From Emmonsiellopsis sp. PD_33 (taxonomy: Eukaryota > Ascomycota > Eurotiomycetes > Onygenales > Ajellomycetaceae), in NCBI GenBank assembly GCA_032988165.1, contig JANTQF010000186.1:1-64000 (forward strand): a DNA stretch of 64,000 nucleotides, in the 5' to 3' direction. The notes under the pieces were generated by a model. That model searched no databases, was not told the DNA's origin, and saw nothing but the letters and a program-made list of their open reading frames with translations. Below, one piece after another: positions 47,761 through 58,911 of this stretch. The stretch's first letter is position 1. Each line of letters begins with the position of its first letter. A program made the position numbers and the translations under genes.

Positions 47761-48168
47761 TGTTGTATTATGAGAGATTTTCAGCTTGTAGGAAGGTAAG
47801 AAAGATTATTATAGGAAAGATTTGAAAATATTACTTTTATCTCTTGTCTCAGTAGATGTTCTTGAGACTTTTATATTTATATGATGAGGGGTGTAGCCTT
47901 CTCTGAAATCACTAGCTATCTCTCTCTTGTCTTGGGAAATTACTGAGGTTACTGTTGCTTATACATGACTATATTATTTGTTAGAGGTTGAGTTACATGA
48001 TCTTACATCTAGCTATATAGCATTCATATTCTATCTTATAAGAGTATTTTCTGGTGAATCTTGGGTGATTTTGTAGGACCATCTGATGTAGCATGATAAG
48101 CTATCTCATTGGTGGAAAGCCATGTTACTTAACTGTATGAATGATCAGTATTTAGACATACTATCAGA

Positions 48169-48342
48169 TGTGATTCTGAAGGTGTCTGATTATATGAAAG
48201 CTATGGAAAAGATTGTGCAATTATATACAATGAAATAGGTGAGACTGTAGTATGAAAAGGGGTGTAGTATATAGTAGTACCAGATAGCATAATAGAGCTA
48301 TATATGATCACATGAACTGGTCACATAATCCTGAAAACCACA
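48169..48342 (-). repeat. Gypsy 5' LTR
   Basis: 174 bp, same orientation as 28978-29151. More C and G retained than the 3' LTR. I see no standard tRNA-type primer-binding TGG just inside it. Confidence 0.88.
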
Positions 48343-51300
48343 CCATCTTTAACAGTAGATAATGATATGAGTAGAGATCTCAACAGAGTTAATAGAGGTT
48401 CATCAGTAAAGAAGGTAGCAATCTGAGAGATGCTTGAGGTTGTAGCAGTAGAGACTTTATACTACTTAATAACTCTATTACTGGAGGAAAGAAGAAGCAA
48501 GTCAGCAAATATAAAGTAAAAAATTAGGTAAGAAGACATACTGAATAGGAATTACTAAGTCAGTAAGGCTAGAGCTAGAGACAGTAGAGATACTAATATT
48601 ATCTAAGTAGGTAAACTACTTGATGATCATGATAAGAGATCTCTTCCCTTTATAGGTAAAAAATTTAATGATATCACTGCTAATAGAAATTAAATTTCTA
48701 ACATGTAATAGAGAGATATAGCTTTAATGTGAAGATTCTGAGAAGATATAATAAATACTAAAGACTCTAAACTTAAGGTGTCTGTTATCACTGTAGCTCT
48801 TATAGATCTTAATGGTAATCTTAAAAATATAATTGAGATAATTAGTGGGCATGTCACAATGAGCAGTGCAAATAGTAATAGTGGATAAAGATAGACTATT
48901 AGAGCTAATACTAGCCTCTATATACTTAGAGGAACTAATGGCCTTGAGGCCTAACTGAGGATGAAAAGATGAGATTACTATAGTAATATTAGACATAATA
49001 GCTATATTAGTCATAGGAATATGCTCTACAGTCAGAGTGCTCTCAGTCTGAATGAACATGTTCTCCATGAAATTTAGCTAACTAGGGTTATAAATCTAAA
49101 GTACTACAAGTAACTTTAGCTCAACCTTGAGATCTAGGATGTCATGGAGGACAGCAGGGGTGATAAAGCTATTAATCTCAATGTTTCTATCTGATGGAAT
49201 ATGGCTACTAAGGTCAGTGATGATAAAATCACTAGAGATAAAGATATAGATCTAGGACTGAGACTGAGATATTATGAGAGAGGCAGAGAGACATAATGAA
49301 TTTAATAGAGAGCTAAAAAAAAAGAAGTAAAGAGGCTAGATATAGGTATTAAAATTAAAAGTGAAGAACTTCAGAATAAATCACATTATTTATAATTTAA
49401 TGGTGATTTACACTACTTATAAGTACTGAGATCTAATAGCAATCTATAGTATGTAAGAGAGTAATATAGAGCTGACCATGTGAGAAAACTGAATCTTAAA
49501 GATCAATTTTAATATGACTGAGTAATTAACCCTGTGATTTATTGATTATCATTGTAAAAGTAGGCTATATAGGAAATTAGAGCTGAACTATTATGACCAC
49601 AAAATCCTTCATATTACTTAATAATTTGATTTAATATAGAAGTCATATCTCACTATTAAATAGCTCACTATCTAATTGGATCTTCAGATACTGAGGTGAA
49701 TAAGTAAGAAGGATCATGTGGGATTCATTGTAAATACTATGCTGTAAGTTCAGGTTACACATACACATGAAAGGCATATTTTATTTGATTTATAGAACTA
49801 AAGGCTGAATTGATAGAGTATTCTGAGCACACATGAATTTCTGTGTAATCTCATAGTGCTGATCATCATTCTATTTACTCACATCAATTAATAGGTATTT
49901 AATAGACTTACTGGGTAGATAATCTAGAAGGTTCTTATTAAGCTAAGTAATAGTATTATTAGTGGGCATAAGGATCATCTGATCTTAAAAGTAACCCCTC
50001 TAATAGAATTAATCCTATAGATCTGAATATATCTGATTAATGAACTCATTAACCTTAGAGGTTCAGTATAGCTTAGAGAGGATTGGCTGATGATCCTGAA
50101 GAGCTATATCATATAACATACTAATTAATCAATTTATAAAGAATTTACCTTTAGAGGTAGCAGTTAAGAGATACATGTTCTGATAAAGATAGAGTATATA
50201 AAGAAAGAATTAAATCTTAGCATGCTACATGCAGGTGTCTATAGTGTTATCCTGCATACTACAGAGGATAACAGGCAAGGTCTGCTGAAAGTCACCACTA
50301 AAGATAATTAGAATGTCACTGAAGTCATTATTACTCTCAGGTAAATCAGCCTGGAGATTACAGAGAGTCTAATTAACTACATTAAAGATATAGTAGTGAG
50401 TTATTAGAGTCTTATTTCAGATGATGAGGGAGGTCTGATGAAGAAGCTCAGTTAGCTGAGTACTATATAATATATTGTAAGTTAATGTAGGTAAGATGTT
50501 AATAGAGATATGAAAGTACTTATAAGTAATATGACTATCAGAAAGAAGCTAAGCAATAATGTCTGTACTGACAATGTAGAATATAATTTGACCCAGGAAC
50601 TATAAATAATTAGTGAGAATATTGTAGATAAATATCTTATTTATTCCACTAAAATCATTAAGAAAGAATATTATATTATAGGGGTCAGTATTCAAAGCTA
50701 TAAGGATAATATTATAGACTAAATACTAATTCACATTGAACTGAGCTTTATATTCCTTAGCTCTGACAGTCAGCACCTAATAGTTATAAGTAAGCTTCTG
50801 TGTAATTAGGGGGTTACTATCCTCCTTCAGCTCCCACCTATAATATAGCTCTGGCAGGCCCTGGGTTTGAATATTCTCTAGCTCAAGACCCTCCCAGGTA
50901 AGCCTCTTTCAGATAAGATGAAGCCTGTAGTTAACAGCTAACTCACAGAGGGTTCAGTCATTAGGTAAATTATAAAAGTGAGCTTCAAAAATGAAATCCA
51001 GATCATTAGTAAATGAGGTTGAAAAATAAGCTCAGATGTTAGTAATAGATAATAAATCAATGTAGATAATAGCAGATATTAACATCCTCTGAAGTACTCT
51101 CTCAGTTTTCATCTCTGAAGCCTTCTTAAAGATATATTCCTACTTGTTATCATGCTAGATGATGCCTCTTATATAATAAACCTTCTAGAAAGTATTCTAT
51201 CTGATGCTAGTAACTATTAGTAGGTCATTGAAAAATTTAGACCCTCTCAGAATAGTGAGTAAATAGTGCAGGTAGTACACATTATTATGAAAAAATATAA

Positions 51301-54300
51301 GAAAATATATTCATCTTATAATATTACTAATAGAATGCTTCTTTCAGTGCTTCCAGCACAGATTCTTTGAGTCCCAGGTGAAATGATATGGCATGTCATG
51401 GTATAGATAGATAGATTCAGAATTATTATGATTATACTTAAAGAAAGTAAGTAGGTAAGATGTCTAGCTGTTAAGATGGTTAAGGATAATCTTGTGAGAC
51501 TCCTTAGGATCATACATAATATAGTACCTGCCTGGAAGGTAGACAATGAGACTTATATTCTCAGGATAATAATTCTTTACATTGAAGTCTAGAGCTCATC
51601 AGGCTACCTCAGTACAATCAATATAGTGACCTAAATAGTACTCATGGATCTCATTGTTACTCATATTGAAACTAATGGTAGCACAGTCAGAACTCTTCAT
51701 AATATATTTATGAAGATATTTGATTACAGAGATGTTAACATAGCATTTAATATTAATATAAGCCTTATATTTCCAAGTTAAGTAAGGGTTATGAGAGATG
51801 ATTCATTCATTATCAACCTCAACAGAGCTGGCTTTATCTGAATTGTAGGTGAAGTGATGGCTGCTCTTATAATAGTAGTACTAGAGATATTATGATTAAT
51901 AGATAGTTATCTCCTTAGTGAAAGACTTAAGAAACCACTTAATATAATAAATCTTACTAAAGTTACTATTAACATTCCTCTCACAATAGGAAGTATTAGA
52001 GTTGAAATGCAGATCACAGGGCCTGTACAGCAGTTATTTAGTAATAATATTATAGAGTAATTACTTTCCTGGCCTCTCAGGATCTAGTACCTCAGTAAAT
52101 ATAATATTATCTATTCTCTCAATGAAATGCAGATCATCTTCCAGCTAGTATAGAGTGTAAAAGTGAGGTAGCCTTCTCTTCTGATACTTAATTATCTAAA
52201 TATAAGTAATATATTTACTTAGAGTACTGCCCTTAATCTCACAAAGTAGGGCCTAATTCTTCATATTGAAGATCCTAGCAATCAAATTGAGCTAGTCATT
52301 TCAATACTGTATAGGCTCCCTATTATTATTATAGAGAAGCTTGAACTGAATCTCCTCCCACTTAGAGTTTACAGTGAAGATAATAAATAGAGCAGGCTTG
52401 TGAAAATGATGCATCAAAGTCATGAAACCTTAATAAGCATTTTAATGATAGTAGAACCCCCTAATAAACTAAGTAAGTAGTATACTATAATTAGTATTAG
52501 TAATTACTAGTATTAGTATTATTCTGCATTTAAAGCTGGAAAGGGCTGTAGAGATCTGCATGAAGCTTCAACTAGTTATAGAGATAAAATTTAAGTTTAG
52601 AGTTATTAATAACTAGCTATATGTTTAGTAGTCACTACTGAAAGAGGAATTAGCTACAATGAGAAAGATTAAAGGAATCAGCATAAGTATAAAGCTGATA
52701 GTAATAGAACTAAGTGATAGTTAAATTTTTATACTTATAAGACACACCTAGAAAATAGAAAGCCAGTTAGTAAATTAAAACATTAAAATATATATAAGGT
52801 AGAATTAATCTTCAGCCATCAAATCACTCAGAGTCATATAATGTGAATAGCTAAACCCTCTGGTAGGATAGAACAGGGTATATACTAAAGAAAAGAAGAG
52901 AGGATGCTGAAAATAAATGAAGATATAAAGATAAACTATTGAATCTGATGTAGGGCCTATTACTATAAATTCTAAGAAAGACCCCATAAAATCCAAAGCT
53001 GAATCATCCTCTTGAAGCCTCTAAAGTGCAATTTAATAGCTTGATAGATTCTTAGTAATAGAAGCCTAATGAAGATAGAGACACACATCTCTATAACTAA
53101 TATTAGAGAATTTGTGGGTCATGTCAAATATGAATAGAGTAAGCTTATTAGTAGTAATAGGCAGGTTATAATGACACCCTCTATTCTTATTTGATATAAG
53201 ATGAAGGAAAGAATTTAGATGCAGATAAGAAGACCTATTAGTACTATTATATAAGATATTCTTAGCCTGATGGAGGATGCTAATAAAGGGGTTATTCAAA
53301 TAGATATAGGCATTAAGTAAGGTGATAACCTTATACTATCTAGGCTTAAAATCTCAACCTCAAACATAATCCCAGGTAGCCTCCTGAGGATTAAGAAAAT
53401 AAAGCTGAGTAAAAGTAATAAAGCCTGTATCTACCTCCAATAGCCCTATTATGTGGTAGATACTGCCCTGAACCTGCATGATATATAAATACTTACTAGC
53501 TGAAAGATAAGGAGGAGATTTAAAATTAATAGAGGCAAATAATAATAATAAATTTATTAAATGTATATTCTGAAAGAAGAAAGATGATAGCTCATGAGCC
53601 CTAGAGAAGAGAGAGTAAATAATAGACCTTTTAATAGATTTAGATATAGAAGAGGAAGTAAAGATAACCTCCTTATTCTTACAGTAATTAATATAATTCT
53701 GAGAATGTTTTGTCTTGAGCAACTCAGAAGCCTAGAATAAAGTACTACATGCAGGATAGACTCTATTTATATGTTTAAAATTCAGAGGTTCTTAGTAGGT
53801 AGCATTAGATAATGATGTGAGAATGAATAGAATGCTAGATATAAAGTAAGTAGAATATTAAATAATATTTACATTAACTGCCAGAAGATTATTAAAATAC
53901 TAAAGATAGATATTACAGGTAAGATATAGAAAAGCACTCTAGAGCCCTCTATTATTATAATAGTTCAGATAATAACTGAACTAGCCATTAGAAAGGAACT
54001 TAAAACTATAATCTCTATAGTAATGAATAATAGTAATACCTTAGTAATTCTAACAGTATTTCTCATAATAATTTAATAAAGAAACCTCACACATAATACA
54101 CTTAATAACCACTCTAACTCTAGCCCCTTTTTTACAGGCAGTGCAACAATTACTTCAGCAGTTAGGTGGAGGTTCAAGGCTACAGTCAGTGTAGGATGAA
54201 AGTACCTAAATAACAGTAATAATATTAAGTTTAATCAGAGCTCTATAGGCAGCTCAATACCCATTATAATACTTATAATGAGAGTTTAGAAGCTGATAAT

Positions 54301-55600
54301 GACAATTCAAGTAGATACAACTCTCATTTAGAATAAACCTAAAGAGGATAGATACTAAAGAAGTAGTTATTCTAGCTAAATCTAGATATACTGAACACTG
54401 AGCATATTGAGAACTAATAATATATCACTTGTGGTAGCTATTACAGGTATAATGAGGAATGAGAGCCTGAACTGATAATAATATAAAACTCAGAGAGATC
54501 TCAAGTATAAAGACTGAAGAAGAAGAAGACACTAAATCTACTGTAGAGAGAGTAAAAAATGAAGGAATCTAAAAAGACAGAGTAATAGAAAATATGATAG
54601 TAAAAAGTAAGAGATAATATTTAAATGAAGATAAAGTAAGATGAATAAAGATATAGATAGTAAAAAGTATAAAGAATAGTAAATAATGAAAGAGACTAAT
54701 AAAGAGTAGTAGATAATAGAATATATATATATATACTAAATAAAGATATTAATAAATTTAACTCAAAATAACCCTATAAATCTCATAATCTTATAAATGA
54801 AATTAATAATTTAATACTAATACTAAGAATGTGAAGAGACAGCAGTCTAAAATTAAAAAGAGGAAAGAAATTAATAGTGAATGATCAAAAGATAGAATTT
54901 ACAGAGAAAATATGTAGTATATAGATATATAAAGAATATTAGAATTAATAAAGATAATAAAAGAGATAGTTAAAATATTAATTTATCTTATACATTTAAT
55001 GATCATAGGCCTCATACTTAGCTCACTATGATAATCAAGTAAATTAAAATATAGTAGGTAAGAAAGGGATAGGCTATATAAATAGCACTAGAATAGCTAA
55101 TAGAGCTATAGAGACAGACTGTACTAGTACTACTAGTATAATAGTAGATTATATTAGTAGTACTAGCCTAGTAGATAAAATAGAAATAGATAGTATTATA
55201 ATAGCTAACTAAGTAGTCTTATTTACTCATTCAGACCTCAGGGCATCAATGAAATTAATAGGAAACCTGGGACCCAGGATGTCATTAAGGATATTATAAT
55301 AGGAGATGCTGAAAGAATCCTAAATGACTACTAAAGATAGTAAGAAAATAGATGGATTGAAGGTCAAGTAGTACTTAGAGAGTAATAGAGAGTACTCAGC
55401 AGAGGAGACAAACATGATAACAGTGCAGATGTATAAGATATATATATATAGTGAAGAGATGGAATATGTAGGATATTAAGGATAGAAGGAAAGAAGGAGG
55501 TTAGGATGGAGGAATCAAAGTGCACTATGTGACTAAAAGGTGATGAGCAAAAGAATGCTAAAATATAAGTATTTTGCTGATGTTCCCTCACCAAGATACC
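48343..55600 (-). mobile_element. Helitron (Rep/helicase) remains, right part
   Basis: Minus strand. From the N-terminal side: IQGQ-like VQGSIYHIIGL and TQLYFLNPQEATW at 53,470-53,370; HPLFFSLVYTLFYPTRGFSY near 52,880; the Rep domain with KPALFIIFTVNSKWEEI near 52,390 and RRLPHFYTLYQLEDD near 52,160, where the second His of the expected H-x-H reads Tyr (TAC, plus-strand 52157-52159). Then NPYLTWKYKAYINIK near 51,780 and a Pif1-type helicase with SGDFQQTLPVIL at about 50,300 and the motif VI region INKSQG...FSHGQLYITL near 49,530-49,460. A long C-terminal extension follows to the gypsy junction and resumes at 28,977. The 5' TC end was not located; the right limit is approximate. Confidence 0.8.
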
Positions 55601-55850
55601 ATTCTGCCAACCTAACTGAGAACATACATATATGAATTGTCATCAGAGTCCCTTAAATTTACTCCACTTTCTCAAAAAGCAATGCTCTGGGAATACATAG
55701 CTGCACCAAACTTTCTGGGGAAAAAAATAAAAATACAGGCCTGCTGAAATATTAGTAGTAATCCCATGTACAAAACTCCTCTCGGCCCATTCATCCATCC
55801 CATGAAAGAAAATGAAAAGAAAGGAAAAAGACGAAATGCAACCCCCCTCA
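55601..55850. other. Right edge of AT-rich block and 3' region of GOS1
   Basis: No gene. CpG reappears at 55,783 and normal composition from about 55,830. A 250-bp transition between mutated repeats and the GOS1 stop. Confidence 0.5.
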
Positions 55851-56682
55851 TCACCGGAAATAAACCACCATCAAAAAACAAAACCCAATAAACACCCCCA
55901 AAATAATCCCATCCCTCCTCCTCTTCGCACCAATCTTATGAATCAACGAATTCACCCCCGGGACCTGACTCGCCGCACCCACAATCCGCCTATTAATACT
56001 CGCAATGGTCTCCCTCTGCATGCCGAAATTTTCATTTACTGCGTATGCCTGACTCAGCACGCGATCCATCATATTGTGACTGTTATCGAGATGCCCGCGC
56101 TCGTCGAGCATGTACTCTGCTTCGGAGGTGTTTTGGTTCGAGGCGGTGCGGTAGGCGTTGATGTCCGAGCGGACATTGGAGAGGAGGTTGACACGGTCGC
56201 GGGTCTCGGCGATGGCTGCATTGAGCCGCTTGAGTTCAGTGCGGTGGTCGGCGAGGATTTCGCGGTGGCGGGATAGGTTGTTTTGTTTTAGGGCGGAGGA
56301 GGTTAGGGTTACTTCGGAGTCGAGGAGGCGGGCGAGTTGGGAGATTAGGGTTTCGCGCTGATGAGGGACATGGGTTAGCGGGGGCGGGCTTTTCTTAAGA
56401 GATAGATAACAGGCGGAAGGAGTATGGACGTACTCGTTCGAGGATGTCATGGAGTTGCGCTTCGGTTTTCTGTTCCTCCTCCGAGGGTTTCATGGGGAGC
56501 TGTGACATGGAGGCATATTGCGCATAGGTGTGGAACAGCGACTCTGTCTGCAAGACACCATGTCAGCATATCCATCGTAAACAATATCTGCTTAAGAATC
56601 AACAAGATATACGTACCTGCGTCTCCAGAGACCTGGCCTGCTGCCGCAGCTGTGCCCATCCCGTGCCCGTCGACGAAGCCAT
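55851..56682 (-). CDS. GOS1: Golgi v-SNARE Gos1 (GS28 family)
   Basis: Three exons: 56682-56617, 56547-56434 and 56357-55851, both introns phase 0, product 228 aa (yeast Gos1 is 223). Starts MASSTGTGWAQLRQQARSLE, the typical N-terminal helix, with the TESLFHTYAQY segment in exon 2. Exon 3 holds helical sequence and the SNARE motif (about residues 135-205, SHNMMDRVLSQAYAVNENFG... ASINRRI), then a C-terminal membrane anchor (DGIILGVFIGFCFLMVVYF) followed by Arg. Known role: retrograde ER-Golgi and intra-Golgi fusion. Divergent from RPL35. Confidence 0.93.
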
Positions 56683-57039
56683 GCTCGCCCGCCAAGTAAC
56701 AAACAAGGAGTGAGAAAGCAACCACCGCCAGCAGCACAGGGGTATCAACAAAAGCAAAGTCCGTCTATCGTCTCGGGCTCACCGCGCGCGCATTGCTGTC
56801 CACCGTCGCCAGCTCCAGGTTGTGGTCGTCGATGATGCGGCCTGGCAGCGGTCGTCGGCGTCACGTGCACCTCGGGCTCGCCTATTTCCGGCTCCGCACA
56901 CGCTAGCCCCAATCGGCCCAAACCCTAGTCCCACAACGAGCAAACAATTCGAAGAGCGAGAAGACGACGCCGTGAATCTTCAACTCCCACGTCGACAACT
57001 ATCCCCCCCCACGACACCCCCTCTCCCCGATCCTCCATC
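56683..57039. promoter_or_regulatory. Divergent promoter GOS1 / RPL35
   Basis: 357 bp between divergent starts. Ends in a C/T-rich tract (about 57,000-57,035) just before the RPL35 ATG, as usual for fungal ribosomal protein genes. No specific binding site is claimed. Confidence 0.55.
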
Positions 57040-57744
57040 ATGGTATGTTGAACCGCTGCCCCTCGCCGGACGATTGCTGATGTGTCCTAGTCGACCGCCA
57101 AGGTGAAGACCGGCCAGCTCTGGGGCAAGAGCAAAGACGACCTCACCAAGCAGCTGGATGAGCTGAAGACCGAGCTCGGCCAGCTCCGTGTCCAGAAGAT
57201 CGCTGGAGGTGCTTCCTCTAAGCTTACCAGAATGTACGTTTGATCCGGCTTTATCGAGATGGAATTGGAGGACTTCAGAGGGGGACTTTCTACGGCCCGC
57301 ACAATATCCACAACGAAGGAGATGGGAGGCCCGTTACAACAGGGAGAGAAAAAAAAATGGATTGGACGCTGACAGGAGGATTCATTTCATTTTCTACAGC
57401 CACGATCTGCGCAAATCGATCGCCAAGGTCCTGACCGTCATAAACGCCAACCAGCGCTCGCAACTGCGTCTCTTCTACAAGAACAAGAAGTACCTGCCCC
57501 TCGACCTCCGCTCCAAGCAGACCCGCGCCATCCGGAGACGGTTGACGAAGCACGAGGCTTCCCTGGTGACGGAGAAGGCGAAGAAGAAGGCGATGCACTT
57601 CCCCCAGCGGAAGTATGCTGTGAAGGTATGATTGGTTCACTCGCCCTGGTTTGAGGAGGGCAAGGGGGGTTATTTGGGATGGATGGATATCGTGTGCGTT
57701 CGTTGGTGATATCAGTGCTAACGTATGACGGTTTACAGGCATAG
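57040..57744 (+). CDS. RPL35: 60S ribosomal protein L35 (uL29)
   Basis: Four exons: 57040-57042 (the ATG alone), 57091-57233, 57400-57625 and 57739-57744 (Ala-stop). Introns are 48, 166 and 113 bp. The product is 125 aa, the usual fungal length: STAKVKTGQLWGKSKDDL at the start, helical hairpin KTELGQLRVQKIAGG, then HDLRKSIAKVLTVINANQR and the Arg/Lys-rich tail ending RKYAVKA. Known role: uL29 at the polypeptide exit tunnel of the large subunit. The tiny first and last exons make the gene invisible to simple frame scanning, but every junction is GT..AG and in phase. Confidence 0.95.
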
Positions 57745-58911
57745 ATATGATTATGGGATGCTGTGGGGGGAGTTGGAGAGCGAAATTTGTTGCTGGTTAA
57801 CTTTGACGATTTCCCAATCTTTTTTTTTTCTTTTTCGATCGGTTTGAGAAAGAGGGAAAAAAATTATAATGTATCCTAGACGATGCAGTTGGCAGCAATT
57901 ATGAATGTTCTTTCAACCGTTCAGTTCCTCTTTTTTTTTTTTGTTATGTTTTTACTTGATTTTTCGCCATTGGAGTTACTTATCGGCTCAGCACGAATTG
58001 ACTAGCAGGAACGGCCATGAAACTCGACAGTCTTTAACCCTCGCACGCACCATCGATCGATCTCATCAACCTCCCATTCTACCGCGCGAATTCGAACAGC
58101 TCGCCATCCGTCCATCATCGACTACTACCTCTAATTCCACAGCATCGATCACGTCCCTGAATGCAGAAATGCATACCCTCCATCCCCTGACAACCCCACC
58201 ACTCATCCATCATACGCGAATCCCCCCGCACATCCACTATCCGCACCGGAAACGACATCGAAATATCTTCAACCATTATTAACGTCGAAACCACAGGACC
58301 TACCTACCAACGCCCGCTCCTACCCAGGGACTCCCGCCTTTACTTTCATCTAAACCGCGCTGGCTGATGATAGATAGATGAATGGATGGATGGATATATA
58401 CGACACTGTTTCTAGGTAGCCGGGGAGAGGGGATAGCGCTAGCTAGTTGCATTGGATTTTGGCTGGGACTTGGTTTGGTTTTGGGATATATGTAGAGGGC
58501 CGACCGGCACTATGAGGCGGTTCTTACCAAAAGGTATGGGTGTTTTCTGGGCACATGTTGGGATGAGGTTTGACCTGGACGAGGATATTTAGCGCAGATT
58601 TTAAATAACCCTCGTTTTGTAACCTTTTCTTCTCCTGGTTTCGATAATTAAATAAATAAATAGCTATGGATGGAATATAAGATCCTAAATATGGCATGCT
58701 AGCTTTGCTCAAAGTGGCTCGAAAGACAAATGAATAGTTAGATCAACCGAAATCTTCATCACCAAGAATCGTAGTATCTCGGGATATAACCACATCATCA
58801 TACAGCTGACCTATCTCTTCCGTATCCATCCACAGCCATAACTCCCCAACCCCCCTTCCCTAACGTATGCAAAAAACCACAGCTCCCAAGACCAAGCACT
58901 CGGCAACTCCC
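57745..58911. other. Intergenic between convergent RPL35 and MED16
   Basis: T- and A-runs follow RPL35 (57,820-57,940). The plus frame 57905-58282 (Phe-rich, then His/Pro-rich) has no family match that I recognise and lies in a likely 3' region, so it is not called. A short GATA/GATG-type repeat lies at 58,370-58,395. Confidence 0.5.

Larger units (their letters stand above)
28978..48342 (-). mobile_element. Ty3/gypsy LTR retrotransposon, split by hAT copy B
   Basis: Two 174-bp LTRs (28978-29151 and 48169-48342) in the same orientation, TG..CA type. They are flanked by a shared 4-bp duplication CCAT (28974-28977; 48343-48346). On the minus strand the order is 5' LTR (48.3 kb), gag with CCHC knuckle (46.5 kb), reverse transcriptase (45.1 kb), RNase H (44.6 kb), interruption by hAT B, integrase (33.1-32.5 kb), then 3' LTR. 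Without the hAT the element is about 8.4 kb. The LTRs differ at about 16 positions by my reading, all transitions. A purine-rich tract (GAGAGAAGA on the minus strand) abuts the 3' LTR as expected for a polypurine tract. All coding is interrupted by stops. Confidence 0.88.

Noticed and set aside
17100..55780. The AT-rich block as a centromere or a mitochondrial DNA insertion
   Set aside because: It resolves into named transposons with target duplications. No mitochondrial gene or tRNA was seen. A centromere cannot be excluded without chromatin data, but nothing points to it.
57234..57738. snoRNA inside RPL35 introns
   Set aside because: I looked for C/D box pairs and found no convincing RUGAUGA/CUGA arrangement near the intron ends.
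57905..58282. 125-codon plus frame after RPL35
   Set aside because: It starts in a T-run in the likely 3' untranslated region and continues as Pro/His low complexity, with no recognisable family.
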